DNA of 64,000 nucleotides, from NCBI RefSeq assembly GCF_036208045.1, contig NZ_CP121472.1:2429531-2493530 (forward strand), in the 5' to 3' direction. The stretch is from Thiorhodovibrio winogradskyi (GTDB taxonomy: Bacteria > Pseudomonadota > Gammaproteobacteria > Chromatiales > Chromatiaceae). The translations under genes were made by a program, and so were the position numbers. Below the pieces are notes generated by a model. The model did no database searches and had not been told where the DNA came from. It saw only the letters and a list, made by a program, of their open reading frames with translations. Below, one piece after another: positions 1-9,555 of this stretch (position 1 is the first letter of the stretch; every line of letters starts with the position of its first letter).

Positions 1-1167
1 TGCCATCCGGTTGGCGCCATGCAGCCCGGTGTAAGCGGTCTCTCCGATGGCGTAGAGCCCGGGTACATCGGTGCGTGCCTGAGCGTCTGTGAGCACGCCA
101 CCGCAGGTGTAGTGAGCGGCCGGCACCACCGGGATGGGGTCGCGGGTGATATCAAGCCCCAATTCTAGGCAGCGAGCGTGTATGGTGGGAAAGTGCTCGA
201 TGATGAAATCGGCCGGCTGGTGGGAAATATCAAGCAGCACGAACTTGCTGCCGATGCGTTTGATCTCGCGGTCGATGGCGCGGGCGACGATGTCTCTTGG
301 GGCGAGTTCGGCGCGCTCGTCGAAACGCGGCATGAACCGCTCGCCGTTGGGGAGCATCAGATGGGCGCCTTCGCCGCGCAGTGCCTCGCTGATCAAAAAC
401 GACTTGGCCTTGGAGTGGTACAGGCAGGTCGGGTGGAACTGCATGAACTCCATGTTGGCGACCCGGCAGCCGGCGCGCCAGGCCATGGCAATGCCGTCAC
501 CCGTGGCCACATCCGGATTGCTGGTGTAGACATAGACCTTGCTCGCGCCGCCGCTGGCCAATACCACGAAGCGCGCCAGCATGGTGCGCACCTCGCCACT
601 TTTGTTGTCAAGCACATAGGCGCCCAGACAGCGGTTGTCATCGCGGCCGAGGCGGTTGGCGGTGATTAAATCGATGGCAGTGTGGTGTTCATACAGATGA
701 ATATTGGCGCGCTCTCGGGCAGCGTTTTCAAGTGTGTTGGCCACGGCGCGTCCGGTGGCATCGGCCGCATGCACTACCCGCCGGTGAGTGTGACCGCCCT
801 CGCGTGTGAGGTGATAGCCGTCCTCGGTTTCGCTGGCCGGGTCGCGAGTAAACTGCACCCCTTGCTGGATCAACCAACGGATATTGTCTGGACCGTGCTT
901 GACCACCAGTTCGACTATGTCGCGATCGCACAGGCCAGCACCGGCGCGCAGAGTGTCCTGCACATGGGATTCGAGCGAGTCATCGGCGGCCAGCACGGCG
1001 GAAATACCGCCCTGGGCGTAGAGGGTGTTGCCTTCCGGCAGGGCGCGCTTGGCCAACACCGCCACGTCGATATCGGGGCGCAGGCGCAGCGCCAGGCTGA
1101 GACCCGCGGCTCCGCTGCCGATGATAAGCACATCATGTCGAATGCTGCTGGAAATAGTGCTGGACAT
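1..1167 (-). CDS. nadB: L-aspartate oxidase NadB, 3' part beyond the left edge
   Basis: Flavoprotein that oxidises L-aspartate to iminoaspartate, the first step of de novo NAD synthesis, in the cytoplasm. The 389 codons in the window are the N-terminal part of a protein usually about 530 residues long, so the C-terminal helical domain is missing. The N-terminus has the FAD-binding Rossmann motif GSGAAG followed by SLALRL. Further in are the succinate dehydrogenase/fumarate reductase-type signatures [10 protein letters not shown], the HPTCL segment and the [11 protein letters not shown] active-site region, and near the edge HYTCGGV and GLYAIGE. The start is the ATG giving MSSTISSS; an upstream TTG is possible. 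It is divergent from rpoE, a common gammaproteobacterial arrangement. Confidence 0.95.
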   Translation of the reverse strand, partial: MSSTISSSIRHDVLIIGSGAAGLSLALRLRPDIDVAVLAKRALPEGNTLYAQGGISAVLAADDSLESHVQDTLRAGAGLCDRDIVELVVKHGPDNIRWLIQQGVQFTRDPASETEDGYHLTREGGHTHRRVVHAADATGRAVANTLENAARERANIHLYEHHTAIDLITANRLGRDDNRCLGAYVLDNKSGEVRTMLARFVVLASGGASKVYVYTSNPDVATGDGIAMAWRAGCRVANMEFMQFHPTCLYHSKAKSFLISEALRGEGAHLMLPNGERFMPRFDERAELAPRDIVARAIDREIKRIGSKFVLLDISHQPADFIIEHFPTIHARCLELGLDITRDPIPVVPAAHYTCGGVLTDAQARTDVPGLYAIGETAYTGLHGANRMA

Positions 1168-1400
1168 GGCAATCTGGCCCCAGGCATGGCGAATGGTTTG
1201 GCCCAATGATCTTCTCATTAAGTATAATGCGCGATTTACCCTTTGCCCGCCAAGGGAGCGCTGGCTCGGGCGACGCGCGCGGGCGGGTTCCATTGCCGTC
1301 GCGGCCTCCCGCCTCGGCAAACAGGTTGGGCGAACTTTTGCAAGCGGGTGGGTGTCAATGGCATCAGCACTGGCAAGGATGGGCCAGCGGGGCAAATCCG
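1168..1400. promoter_or_regulatory. nadB-rpoE divergent intergenic region
   Basis: This stretch must hold the promoters of both divergent genes. On the plus strand there is a perfect TATAAT at 1223-1228, a housekeeping-type -10 box with only a weak -35 candidate (TTGGCC at 1198-1203, long 19-nt spacer). Nearer rpoE lies a better sigma-E-type promoter, listed separately. No clear nadB promoter could be picked out by eye on the minus strand. Confidence 0.45.
1332..1358 (+). promoter_or_regulatory. Probable sigma-E promoter of rpoE
   Basis: A -35-like GAACTT at 1332-1337 and a -10-like GTCAA at 1354-1358 are separated by 16 nt. This matches the extracytoplasmic sigma-E consensus (GAACTT, about 16 nt, GTCNAA-like). 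Transcription would begin near 1365, about 35 nt before the rpoE GTG start. Autoregulation of rpoE through such a promoter is well known in Escherichia coli and Pseudomonas; here it is inferred from the motif only. Confidence 0.6.
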
Positions 1401-1973
1401 GTGTCTGAGCGCGAAGTCGATCAGGCTCTGGTGGTGCGCGCTCAGCAGGGCGACAAGCGCGCCTTTGATTTGCTGGTGCTCAAGTATCAGCAACGGGTCG
1501 CGAGCTTGATCGCGCGCTATCTGCGTGACAGCGCCGAGGTGCTGGATGTCACTCAGGAGGCGTTCATTAAAGCCTATCGCGCACTGCCGAGTTTTCGCGG
1601 CGATAGCGCCTTTTATACCTGGATTTATCGTATTGCGATCAACACGGTTAAAAACTATCTGGTTGCTCAGGGTCGGCGTCCGCCGAGCGAGGATATCGAC
1701 GCCGAAACGGCGGAGCAAATGGATGCAGGAAGCCGCTTGCGTGATCACGCAACCCCGGAACGAGAACTGCTCACCGATGAAATTGCCCGCACCGTGCAAA
1801 GAGCGCTTGATGCGCTGCCGGACGATTTGCGCACGGCCATTGTGCTGCGCGAGCTTGAAGGCATGAGTTACGAGGAGATCGCCGAGGCCATGGACTGTCC
1901 GATTGGCACCGTCCGCTCGCGGATTTTCCGCGCCCGTGAGGCGATCGATAAACAATTGCGTCCATTGCTCTGA
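1401..1973 (+). CDS. rpoE: RNA polymerase sigma-E factor RpoE/AlgU
   Basis: Extracytoplasmic-function sigma factor that directs transcription of envelope-stress genes. The reading frame is open further upstream, but the conserved N-terminus begins at the GTG giving [12 protein letters not shown], which yields 190 residues, the usual family length. Region 2 shows the [14 protein letters not shown] and [18 protein letters not shown] segments. Region 4 shows [23 protein letters not shown] and the helix-turn-helix part [14 protein letters not shown]. It heads an operon with its anti-sigma factor RseA, the modulators RseB and RseC, and the protease MucD. A sigma-E-like promoter immediately upstream suggests autoregulation. 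Confidence 0.96.
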   Translation: MSEREVDQALVVRAQQGDKRAFDLLVLKYQQRVASLIARYLRDSAEVLDVTQEAFIKAYRALPSFRGDSAFYTWIYRIAINTVKNYLVAQGRRPPSEDIDAETAEQMDAGSRLRDHATPERELLTDEIARTVQRALDALPDDLRTAIVLRELEGMSYEEIAEAMDCPIGTVRSRIFRAREAIDKQLRPLL

Positions 1974-2164
1974 GTTCTGACAGCCCGGTTATTTGTCCCC
2001 ATGCATAAGTCAGCGCATTTTAAGTTCAAACAAGCGTTCTTCATGCCTCTAACCGGTCTTCCTGGCCGGCTTTTCTGTTCTCTGGCAGCTCATGACTGGC
2101 CTAACTGTGGACATCATCGCTACCCAGCGACCCCAAGATCCGCACAGGCAATGAGGCTGCACCC

Positions 2165-2944
2165 ATGACGCAACGGTTAGCGGAAGAACAACTCTCGGTT
2201 CTGCTCGATCAGGATACCGATCCGACGCGGGTCGAGGCCGCGCTGGCTCAATTGAATCAGGATGTCGGGCTGCGCGAGCGCTGGGGGCGTTATCACTTGA
2301 TTCGCGGCGCTTTGCGCGGCGATTCAGTCCGCGCCGATTATCATGGGATTGCCGCTCGGGTAAGCGAGCGCCTGGATTGCGAGCACCCTGACCAAAGGGA
2401 GGCTACCGCCAAAGCGCCAGGCATGACGGAAGTGGAGAAAGCGAGCGGGGCAGCGGATCGTTTAACCCATGGCACGGGAATACTTGGCGTTAAGGCCATG
2501 GGAATCGGCGGCCGGCAAAATCTGGGTTTTAAGGGACGCACCACCACCTGGCTACCTTTGACCGGCGCCGCCCTGGCCGGAATGATGGCACTAGGTTTGA
2601 CCAGTCTGATGCCAGAGACTTTGCCGCCCAAGACGTTGCCTGAGTTCGCGGAACTTCCCTCTCTATCCCCTGCGCCATTATCCGCGCCATTATCAGGGCA
2701 GTTAAGATCAGAGCCCGCCAGGCGAGAGCTCATAGCCTCCGATGCGCGCTCTGGCTCTGGTGTTGTCAGCCTGCCGCGTGGCGGTCTAGTGGCTGGTGAG
2801 GTCGTGCCCTGGGCCACAAGCCATCCGCGGCTCACCTCCAAGCTCAACTATCTGGTGGTTGGGCACCAGGAGCGTGTCTCGGCCTCGGGCATCAAAGGCT
2901 TTTTGCCCTATGCCACCCTGGTCGGCTACCAGGTTCAACCCTAG
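2165..2944 (+). CDS. rseA: Anti-sigma-E factor RseA/MucA
   Basis: Inner-membrane anti-sigma factor that sequesters RpoE until it is cleaved by DegS- and RseP-type proteases. The cytoplasmic N-terminal domain contains the family pattern EEQLSVLLDQDTD (7-19) and RERWGRYHLIRGALRGD (37-53). A single membrane helix spans about 129-149. The periplasmic part is rich in Pro/Ser/Ala and ends with the conserved segment LNYLVVGHQERVS...YATLVGYQ. At 259 residues it is longer than E. coli RseA (216), owing to a linker at about 70-125 and the Pro-rich periplasmic linker. That linker holds a 12-bp tandem duplication at 2671-2694. About 190 nt separate it from rpoE, an unusually wide gap for this operon. Confidence 0.9.
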   Translation: MTQRLAEEQLSVLLDQDTDPTRVEAALAQLNQDVGLRERWGRYHLIRGALRGDSVRADYHGIAARVSERLDCEHPDQREATAKAPGMTEVEKASGAADRLTHGTGILGVKAMGIGGRQNLGFKGRTTTWLPLTGAALAGMMALGLTSLMPETLPPKTLPEFAELPSLSPAPLSAPLSGQLRSEPARRELIASDARSGSGVVSLPRGGLVAGEVVPWATSHPRLTSKLNYLVVGHQERVSASGIKGFLPYATLVGYQVQP

Positions 2945-2956
2945 GACGCCGAGGCC

Positions 2957-4261
2957 ATGTCAGGGGGCTATGTCAGAATCAGGCCGAGGGCTTTCTCCCG
3001 GACAAGCTACCTTTCCTGGCCTGGCGGGCATACTTTGCCAGCGATTGTCCCAACCCTTTTGCCAGTTGTTCTGATAACCGCGGTTTTGAGCCGATCACTG
3101 TTCGGGTCAACAGCCACGCCACCGGTCATGGTGGAGCCTGATGCCGAGCTCGCCTTCGCGCTATTGGAACGCATGGTAGGGGCGCTGAACACCACCAATT
3201 TCGAGGGTACCTTCGTCTATCAATTCGGCGATACCCTCTCGGCCATGCGCATTGTTCATTATCATAACGATGGCGTTTCGCAAGAGAGCCTGCTGACGCT
3301 CAATGGCCCCGTTCGCACCATGGGGCGCAGCAGTGGAGTTGTGTCTTGTTTGCTCTCCGGCGGTCAAGCGGTTCTGCTCAATCGCGCTCGCCAAAACCCT
3401 GTGCACCAGAATCCAGGCCAGCACAATCCTATCCATCGGAGTGGCGCGCCCGGTCCCGCGCGCAAGCCGTCGCCACCTGATTGGCGCCAATTGGCCATGT
3501 ATTATCGTTTCAGCCTGCTGGACCGGACCCGGGTTGCCGGACGCGAAGCGGATGTGGTGGATGTCATGCCTAGAGACGCGCTGCGCTATGGTTATCGTTT
3601 CTCCATCGACCGGAAAACGGCGCTGCCTCTGCGCACGGCCCTCATTGATGGGCAGGGTCACCCGGTCCAGCAACTCATGTTCACCGACCTGCGTTTGCTC
3701 TCGGGCGAGGAGAGCAAGCCGCACGCTGCCGCGCAAGCCGAGCCATCACCCATCTTGAACGCCCAAGCGGGTGACGACCCAGCCGCCGCCTCGGCGGCCA
3801 CTGCGCCCTACACCGCAATCCAACAACAATCGCGCTGGTCTTTCGGTCAATTACCCGCGGGTTTTTCCTTGCATGCGCACGAGTGGATTGAATCCGACAG
3901 CGGCGCCCCGGTCGAATATTTTCTCTTCAGCGATGGTCTGGCCTCGGTTTCCCTTTATGTTGAACCTGGCGATCAGGCCGGTTTGGTCGGGCAAACGCGC
4001 ATGGCCACGATTCACGCCGCCGGCAAATGGGTTGCTGATCACCAGATTACCGCCGTCGGCGAGGTACCCTCGACCACTGTGGCGGCTCTGCTTGATGCGA
4101 TTGATGTCCGGCCTGATAGTCCCCAGGCTGGTTCCCAGAATGGCCCCCAGACTTTGCACCCCCAGACTGATTCTTCCAAGACCGATTCTTCCGGCCTGAG
4201 GGAAGGCCGACCTGCCCCCTTCGCAAGCGACGCCGGTGATGAGCGTCAGGAGTCGCCATGA
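2957..4261 (+). CDS. rseB: Sigma-E regulator RseB/MucB
   Basis: Periplasmic protein that binds the RseA periplasmic domain, protects it from proteolysis and senses mislocalised lipopolysaccharide. A hydrophobic segment near 27-50 would be the export signal; it lies unusually far from the first Met, so the true start may be further in. The mature part has the typical LLERMVGALNTTNFEGTFVY start and the conserved YRFSIDRKTALPLRTALID segment. The C-terminal domain contains LPAGFSLHAHEWIE and EYFLFSDGLASVSLYVE. Two insertions look species-specific: an Asn/Pro/His-rich stretch near residues 145-160 and a Gln/Asp/Ser-rich tail carrying a 15-bp tandem duplication at 4164-4193. It overlaps rseC by 4 nt. 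Confidence 0.9.
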   Translation: MSGGYVRIRPRAFSRTSYLSWPGGHTLPAIVPTLLPVVLITAVLSRSLFGSTATPPVMVEPDAELAFALLERMVGALNTTNFEGTFVYQFGDTLSAMRIVHYHNDGVSQESLLTLNGPVRTMGRSSGVVSCLLSGGQAVLLNRARQNPVHQNPGQHNPIHRSGAPGPARKPSPPDWRQLAMYYRFSLLDRTRVAGREADVVDVMPRDALRYGYRFSIDRKTALPLRTALIDGQGHPVQQLMFTDLRLLSGEESKPHAAAQAEPSPILNAQAGDDPAAASAATAPYTAIQQQSRWSFGQLPAGFSLHAHEWIESDSGAPVEYFLFSDGLASVSLYVEPGDQAGLVGQTRMATIHAAGKWVADHQITAVGEVPSTTVAALLDAIDVRPDSPQAGSQNGPQTLHPQTDSSKTDSSGLREGRPAPFASDAGDERQESP

Positions 4262-4791
4262 TCGAGGAACTGGCCGTCGTCATCGCGGCCGATGACGGCT
4301 TTGCCGAGGTGGAACCCCAGCGGCGCGCGACCTGCGACCATTGCGGGGTCAAGGGTGCCTGTGGTACCTCCTTGATTGACCGCTTTCTCGGGCGCCGTCC
4401 GGTGCGATTGCGGGTTGTAAACGCCATGGGCGCGCGCGCCGGAGAACGGGTGACAATTGGCGTTGCCGATGCGGTGCTCTTGCGTGCTGCCCTGGTGGCC
4501 TATCTGGTGCCGCTGCTCGGATTGCTGTTGGGCGCGGCGCTGGCCCTTGAATTGGCCGACTGGCGACAGTGGTCGGGTGCGCAGTCATGGTCTCTGGGCG
4601 GTGGTGTGCTGGGGTTCGCGCTCAGCTTGCGCTGGGTGGCCGGCTACAGTCGCCGTCTGCGCACCGACCCGCGCTACCGAGCGGTACTGCTCGGGCGGGA
4701 TCAATCCTCGGAGGAAAGCCGCAACGAAGGGGGTTCAGGATCGGACCGCGCGCATCTGGTCAGCCTCCCGACCCATCATCCGCGCATCTGA
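4258..4791 (+). CDS. rseC: RseC/RsxC-type SoxR-reducing positive regulator
   Basis: Inner-membrane protein of the RseC/MucC family, linked to positive control of sigma-E and to the SoxR-reducing system. The cytoplasmic N-terminus has the family cysteine cluster C26-x2-C29-x5-C35 followed by GTSLIDRFLG. Two membrane helices follow, roughly residues 79-102 and 112-132, then a short hydrophilic tail. The 177-residue length is close to the usual 150-160. The ATG overlaps the rseB stop (ATGA), indicating translational coupling. The next gene starts 10 nt downstream. Confidence 0.9.
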   Translation: MIEELAVVIAADDGFAEVEPQRRATCDHCGVKGACGTSLIDRFLGRRPVRLRVVNAMGARAGERVTIGVADAVLLRAALVAYLVPLLGLLLGAALALELADWRQWSGAQSWSLGGGVLGFALSLRWVAGYSRRLRTDPRYRAVLLGRDQSSEESRNEGGSGSDRAHLVSLPTHHPRI

Positions 4792-4801
4792 TGTCGCGCA
4801 C

Positions 4802-6025
4802 ATGATCGCAGGACTCAGGCACTGGCTCATTCCCACCGAGGATCGCGGCACCGGCATGGCCGACGCGCCCTTGCCGGCACAGCGGCGCAAACGCTTTTCG
4901 CTCTCCGGCACCATTGGGTTTGAGCGGCGCATCGCTTCCCAACAGCAACGCATTGCCAACCAGGTGGTGGCGCTGATGCCACCAGACGAATTCCGTGCCT
5001 TGCTGCTGTGCGGTGCCTATGGCCGTGGCGAGGGCGTGCGGCTGCGCGGGCATGATGGCAAGGAAATCGCCGACTGCTATGAATACGCCGTCATTCTCGG
5101 GCGCGGCGACCAGCCCCTGCGCGCGGCGGTCACGGCCACACTCAATGAGCTGGCGTCAAGCCTGACCGCCACGACCGGCGTGGCGGTGCGATTCAGGCTG
5201 TTTCGCGAGGAGTTTCTGCACGTCCGACCGCTGTCCTTTCCCGAGGCCGATCTGCGCTGGAGCGGGCGGCTGTTGCGCGGCGATGCGCGGGTGCTCGAGC
5301 GCATGAGCGAGCGGCCATTTGAGCATCTGGCCCCGGGCGCCTGGCTGTGGCGACTGGTCGAGGAAGGCCAGGGTCTGCTGCGCAATCAGGAGTGGCTGCG
5401 CCAGGGAACCCATCTGGACAGCGACAACCAAGAGCGGTTTTTCCGCCATCTGATCACGACAGTGCTGATTTGCGGCGACCTGCGACTGGCCCTGGTCGGG
5501 CGTTATCATCCGGCGCACGCGGAAAAACTTGCCCGCCTGGCAGCGCTGGATCAGCGCCATCACCGCAAGTTCATGACGTTCTATGAACTCGCCCATGGCG
5601 CCTATGCCGATATGGACATCAGCGCTTTTCGCACAGGCCATCCGCTCGACTGGCAGGCGCGTGTGGTCTGGCTGTGGTTGGATGCGCTGCGCCGCTTCGA
5701 GCACTGGCGACGCGGGCGCGCCCTGCCGAGTTGGGAATCCTACTGCCAGCCGCATCCGGGCAAGGGGCAGGGCTGGGGGACCAGCCTGGCGGAGCGACTG
5801 GCGGCGAATCTGGCGGCTTTCGGCCCACATGGGTTAAAGGCGCATCCGCTGTGGTCGCTGCGCCATCCGCGCGAGCGGTTGATCAGCGCCATGCCGCTGT
5901 TGCTCGGCGGTCCCCAGACCGCGCCCGAACCTGCGGTGGCAGCGGCCTTATGCCTGCCAGAGGGCACCAGTTGGCCGCGCACGGTGGAGACCTATCTGCA
6001 GGCTTACGAGCGCTGTCGCGACTGA
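4802..6025 (+). CDS. Nucleotidyltransferase-like protein of unknown function
   Basis: A 407-residue protein I cannot name. Near residues 64-85 it has GAYGRGEG followed by IADCYEYAVILGR. This resembles the polymerase-beta nucleotidyltransferase pattern, a G-x-G-R-G-E loop followed by an acidic pair on a strand. The usual D-x-D dyad is not intact: the aligned stretch reads D-C-Y-E-Y. The rest is helical and rich in Trp, Arg and Leu, with no signal peptide or membrane helix. The first ATG is used; a second ATG 18 codons in (MADAPLP) is equally possible. It lies between rseC and mucD inside the sigma-E operon, so it may be co-expressed with the envelope-stress genes. Function unknown. Confidence 0.75.
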   Translation: MIAGLRHWLIPTEDRGTGMADAPLPAQRRKRFSLSGTIGFERRIASQQQRIANQVVALMPPDEFRALLLCGAYGRGEGVRLRGHDGKEIADCYEYAVILGRGDQPLRAAVTATLNELASSLTATTGVAVRFRLFREEFLHVRPLSFPEADLRWSGRLLRGDARVLERMSERPFEHLAPGAWLWRLVEEGQGLLRNQEWLRQGTHLDSDNQERFFRHLITTVLICGDLRLALVGRYHPAHAEKLARLAALDQRHHRKFMTFYELAHGAYADMDISAFRTGHPLDWQARVVWLWLDALRRFEHWRRGRALPSWESYCQPHPGKGQGWGTSLAERLAANLAAFGPHGLKAHPLWSLRHPRERLISAMPLLLGGPQTAPEPAVAAALCLPEGTSWPRTVETYLQAYERCRD

Positions 6026-6110
6026 CTGGGGCGCGGCCAAGAATCCTCTAATCAGGCCTTTGGCCGATCATTTCGGTCATAGAAATCTCCGGGCCGCGCC
6101 CCAGGCAACG

Positions 6111-6116
6111 TATAAT
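6111..6116 (+). promoter_or_regulatory. Consensus -10 box upstream of mucD
   Basis: A perfect TATAAT lies 70 nt before the mucD start codon. No convincing -35 box is visible 17 nt upstream. It suggests that mucD can be transcribed from its own housekeeping promoter as well as from the rpoE operon. Confidence 0.4.
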
Positions 6117-6186
6117 CGGTGTTTTTTCCGGTTGGCACCGGCCTTTCCTTTGCGCAGGGCGTTTTTTCCAATCCCGAGGCGGCTTC

Positions 6187-7632
6187 ATGCACGTTGTTCT
6201 TTCCTTTTTCGCACCGGCCTGGCTGGGGTTGGTGTTGTTGTTCGCCGGCGGCGGCGCGCGGGCTGACTCCCTGCCTGATTTCACCGCGCTGGTCGAGCGT
6301 TTCGGGCCGGCGGTGGTGAACATCAGCAGCTCCCAAAACAGCCATGGCGAGGTTCCGGGTCTGGGCGCCGAAAACGATATGCTGCCCGAGGACAGTCCGC
6401 TGTATGATTTTTTTCGCCGCTATTTTGGTGATGAGGGAGAGACACCGGAATTCGGCGGGGAAGGGCGCTCGCTCGGCTCCGGCTTTCTCATCTCCTCGGA
6501 TGGCTATGTGGTGACCAACGCCCATGTGGTCGAGATGGCCGAGGAAATCATCGTGCGCACCAGTGACAGGCGCGAGTTCATCGCCACAGTGATCGGCGCT
6601 GATGAGCGCAGCGACATCGCGCTACTCAAGCTGGACGCGAGCGATTTGCCGCGGGTTGAGATCGGCCAGGCAACCCATCTGAAAGTGGGCGAATGGGTAC
6701 TGGCCATCGGCTCGCCCTTTGGCTTCGAACACTCGGCCACCGCCGGCATCGTCAGCGCCAAGGGGCGCAGCTTGCCGAGCGAGAACTATGTGCCCTTCAT
6801 TCAGACCGACGTGGCCATCAATCCTGGCAACTCGGGCGGGCCGCTGTTCGATCTCAGCGGGCGGGTCATTGGTGTCAACTCGCAGATTTACAGCCGCACC
6901 GGCGGCTTCATGGGGCTATCCTTCGCCATCCCCATCGAAGTGGTGATGGATGTGGTGGAGCAACTGCGCACCCAGGGCCGGGTGACGCGCGGTTGGCTTG
7001 GGGTGCTGATTCAGGATGTCACCCGCGAGCTGGCCGAGACCTTCGCGCTGCCGCATCCGCGCGGGGCCCTGGTGGCCCAGGTGGTTCCCGGTAGTCCAGC
7101 GGCGGCGGCCGGTGTGCAGGCAGGAGATGTCATCCTGCGCTTCGATGGCGAGGATGTGGTCACCTCGGGCGATCTGCCCCCGCTGGTGGGCATGGCCAAG
7201 GTCGGAGACCAGGCAACAATGGATCTGCTGCGCCAGGGCGAGCCGCTCAGCCTGGAGGTGCTGCTGGCGGAGTTGCCAGAGAATGGTCACGATGACCTCG
7301 GCGCACCTTTGCCGGAGGAGACCACCGCCAATGCCATCGGCCTGGTGCTGGCGGACCTGAGCGCGGAGCAGCGCGAGCGCTTCGAGCTCGCCGAGGGCGG
7401 GGTGCTGATTGAAGACGTCGAATCCGGCCCGGCCGCGCAGGCCGGCTTGCGCCCGGGCGATGTGATTCTCGCCTTCGATGGCGTGGATGTGCGCGATCTG
7501 GCCCATTTTCGCGAACTCCTGGCCGCGGCCGAACCCGCCCGTCCGGTGGCGGTGCTCATTCAGCGTGGCGCCGGGCGCATGTTCTATCCGCTGCGCATTC
7601 CGGACCAGGGCGATAGCGCCACCGGGGACTAA
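6187..7632 (+). CDS. mucD: Periplasmic serine endoprotease DegP/MucD
   Basis: HtrA-family protease and chaperone that degrades misfolded periplasmic proteins. A signal peptide (hydrophobic core about residues 9-21, ending in GGGARA) precedes the mature chain. The catalytic triad is visible: His113 in TNAHVV, Asp143 in SDIALLKLD and Ser216 in NPGNSGGPL. Two PDZ domains follow, at about 270-355 ([25 protein letters not shown]) and 385-470 ([25 protein letters not shown]). At 481 residues the length is typical of MucD. Its place behind rpoE-rseABC matches Pseudomonas mucD. A strong hairpin follows the stop codon. Confidence 0.95.
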   Translation: MHVVLSFFAPAWLGLVLLFAGGGARADSLPDFTALVERFGPAVVNISSSQNSHGEVPGLGAENDMLPEDSPLYDFFRRYFGDEGETPEFGGEGRSLGSGFLISSDGYVVTNAHVVEMAEEIIVRTSDRREFIATVIGADERSDIALLKLDASDLPRVEIGQATHLKVGEWVLAIGSPFGFEHSATAGIVSAKGRSLPSENYVPFIQTDVAINPGNSGGPLFDLSGRVIGVNSQIYSRTGGFMGLSFAIPIEVVMDVVEQLRTQGRVTRGWLGVLIQDVTRELAETFALPHPRGALVAQVVPGSPAAAAGVQAGDVILRFDGEDVVTSGDLPPLVGMAKVGDQATMDLLRQGEPLSLEVLLAELPENGHDDLGAPLPEETTANAIGLVLADLSAEQRERFELAEGGVLIEDVESGPAAQAGLRPGDVILAFDGVDVRDLAHFRELLAAAEPARPVAVLIQRGAGRMFYPLRIPDQGDSATGD

Positions 7633-7646
7633 AAAATCAAGCTCCG

Positions 7647-7668
7647 AGCCGCGCCCGTGGGCGCGGCT
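7647..7668. terminator. Hairpin terminator between mucD and lepA
   Basis: A GC-rich inverted repeat, AGCCGCGCCC pairing with GGGCGCGGCT around a GT centre, is followed by TTTCCCCCTT. This is a rho-independent-like terminator 14 nt after the mucD stop. It would separate the stress operon from the lepA operon. Confidence 0.75.
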
Positions 7669-7708
7669 TTCCCCCTTGGTGACAGGACATTCCCTTAAGG
7701 ATATTTTG

Positions 7709-9514
7709 ATGGCAGAACTCAAGGCAATCCGCAATTTCTCGATTATTGCCCATATCGATCATGGCAAATCGACCATCGCGGACCGTTTCATTCAGCATTG
7801 CGGCTCGCTCACGGATCGGGAAATGTCGGAGCAAGTCCTCGATTCCATGGATCTCGAGCGCGAGCGCGGCATTACCATCAAGGCGCAAAGCGTGACCCTG
7901 GATTATCCGGCGCGCGATGGCCAGATCTATGAGCTGAACTTTATCGACACACCAGGGCACGTGGACTTCTCCTACGAGGTTTCGCGCTCGCTTGCCGCCT
8001 GCGAGGGCGCGCTGCTGGTGGTGGATGCCGCCCAGGGTGTGGAGGCCCAGAGCGTCGCCAACTGCTACACGGCCATTGATCTTGGCCTCGAAGTGCTGCC
8101 GGTGCTGAACAAAATCGATCTGCCCTCGGCCGAGCCCGAGCGGGTGATCAAGGAGATCGAGGAAATCATCGGCCTGGATGCCGGGGAAGCGCTGCATGTG
8201 AGCGCCAAGACCGGCCTCGGCATCCCGGACCTGCTTGAAATGCTGGTGGCCAAGGTGCCGCCGCCCCAGGGCGACCGCTCGGCCCCACTGCAGGCGCTGA
8301 TCATCGACTCTTGGTTCGATTCCTATGTTGGCGTGGTGTCCCTGATTCGGGTGATGCATGGCAGCATCACCAAACGCCAAAAAATTCAGGTAATGAGCAC
8401 CGGGCGCGTCTATCAGGCCGATAATCTTGGGGTCTTCACGCCCAAGAAGCTCGAGCGCGAACGGCTTGAAGCAGGCGAGGTCGGTTATCTGATCTCCGGT
8501 ATCAAGGAGATCGACGGCGCGCCCGTTGGCGACACCATTACGTCGCCCGAGCGCCCGGCGCCCGAGCGACTGCCCGGCTTCCGCGAGATTCGCCCGCGCG
8601 TGTTTGCCGGGCTTTATCCCGTCATGTCCGATGACTACGAAGACCTGCGCGACGCCCTGCGCAAGTTGCGGCTGAACGACTCGGCGCTCTTCTACGAGCC
8701 GGAAACCTCCCAGGCGCTGGGCTTTGGCTTCCGTTGCGGCTTCCTCGGCATGCTGCACATGGAGATTCTGCAGGAGCGCCTGGAGCGGGAATACGATCTC
8801 GACCTGATTACCACGGCGCCTACTGTGGTCTACGAGGTTGAACTCAACGACGGCGAGATCATCAAGGTGGATAATCCGGCGAATCTGCCCGAGACCAGCA
8901 AGGTGCGGGAGATTCGCGAGCCCATCATCGAGGCGCATATTCTGGTGCCGCAGGATCTGCTCGGCGGCGTGATCAGCCTGTGCATCGAAAAACGCGGGGT
9001 GCAGAAGCAGATTCAATTCCTCGGTGGCCAGGTGCAGGCCACCTTTGACCTGCCACTGAATGAAGTGGTGCTGGATTTCTTTGACCGCCTCAAATCCGTC
9101 AGCCGCGGCTATGCGTCGTTCGAGTACGAATGGAAGCGCTTCCAGAGCGCTGACCTGGTCAAGCTCGAGGTGCTGATCAACAGCGAGAAGGTCGATGCCC
9201 TGTCGCTCATCGTGCATCGCGATCATTCCCAGCAGCGCGGGCGTGATCTGACCGAGCGCATGAAGGAGGTCATCCCCCGGCAAATGTTCGAGGTGGCCAT
9301 TCAGGCCGCCATTGGCAGCAAAATCATCGCCCGTAGCACGGTCAAGGCCTTGCGCAAGAATGTCACCGCCAAATGCTATGGTGGTGACGCGACCCGCAAG
9401 CGCAAACTGCTTGAGAAGCAAAAAGCCGGCAAAAGGCGCATGAAGCAAGTCGGGCGGGTGGAAATTCCGCAGGACGCCTTTCTTGCGGTACTCAAGGCTG
9501 GCAAGGATAATTAA
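7709..9514 (+). CDS. lepA: Translation elongation factor 4 LepA
   Basis: Ribosome-associated GTPase (EF4) that back-translocates or helps stalled and assembling ribosomes. The 601-residue length is standard. The G1 loop AHIDHGKST is at residues 14-22, switch II is [12 protein letters not shown], and G4 is NKIDLPSA. The C-terminal LepA domain with [16 protein letters not shown] is intact. The open frame extends upstream, but the ATG giving [11 protein letters not shown] has a good ribosome site (TAAGGA) and matches the family start. lepB follows closely, as in most proteobacteria. Confidence 0.97.
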   Translation: MAELKAIRNFSIIAHIDHGKSTIADRFIQHCGSLTDREMSEQVLDSMDLERERGITIKAQSVTLDYPARDGQIYELNFIDTPGHVDFSYEVSRSLAACEGALLVVDAAQGVEAQSVANCYTAIDLGLEVLPVLNKIDLPSAEPERVIKEIEEIIGLDAGEALHVSAKTGLGIPDLLEMLVAKVPPPQGDRSAPLQALIIDSWFDSYVGVVSLIRVMHGSITKRQKIQVMSTGRVYQADNLGVFTPKKLERERLEAGEVGYLISGIKEIDGAPVGDTITSPERPAPERLPGFREIRPRVFAGLYPVMSDDYEDLRDALRKLRLNDSALFYEPETSQALGFGFRCGFLGMLHMEILQERLEREYDLDLITTAPTVVYEVELNDGEIIKVDNPANLPETSKVREIREPIIEAHILVPQDLLGGVISLCIEKRGVQKQIQFLGGQVQATFDLPLNEVVLDFFDRLKSVSRGYASFEYEWKRFQSADLVKLEVLINSEKVDALSLIVHRDHSQQRGRDLTERMKEVIPRQMFEVAIQAAIGSKIIARSTVKALRKNVTAKCYGGDATRKRKLLEKQKAGKRRMKQVGRVEIPQDAFLAVLKAGKDN

Positions 9515-9555
9515 TCGTTTTTGTCGCCGGCTTGTACCGGCTTGGATCATTGCGT

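Noticed and set aside
4457-4801. Upstream extension of the nucleotidyltransferase-like gene into rseC
   Set aside because: The extra sequence is the out-of-frame reading of rseC; the ATG at 4802 begins the protein-like part.
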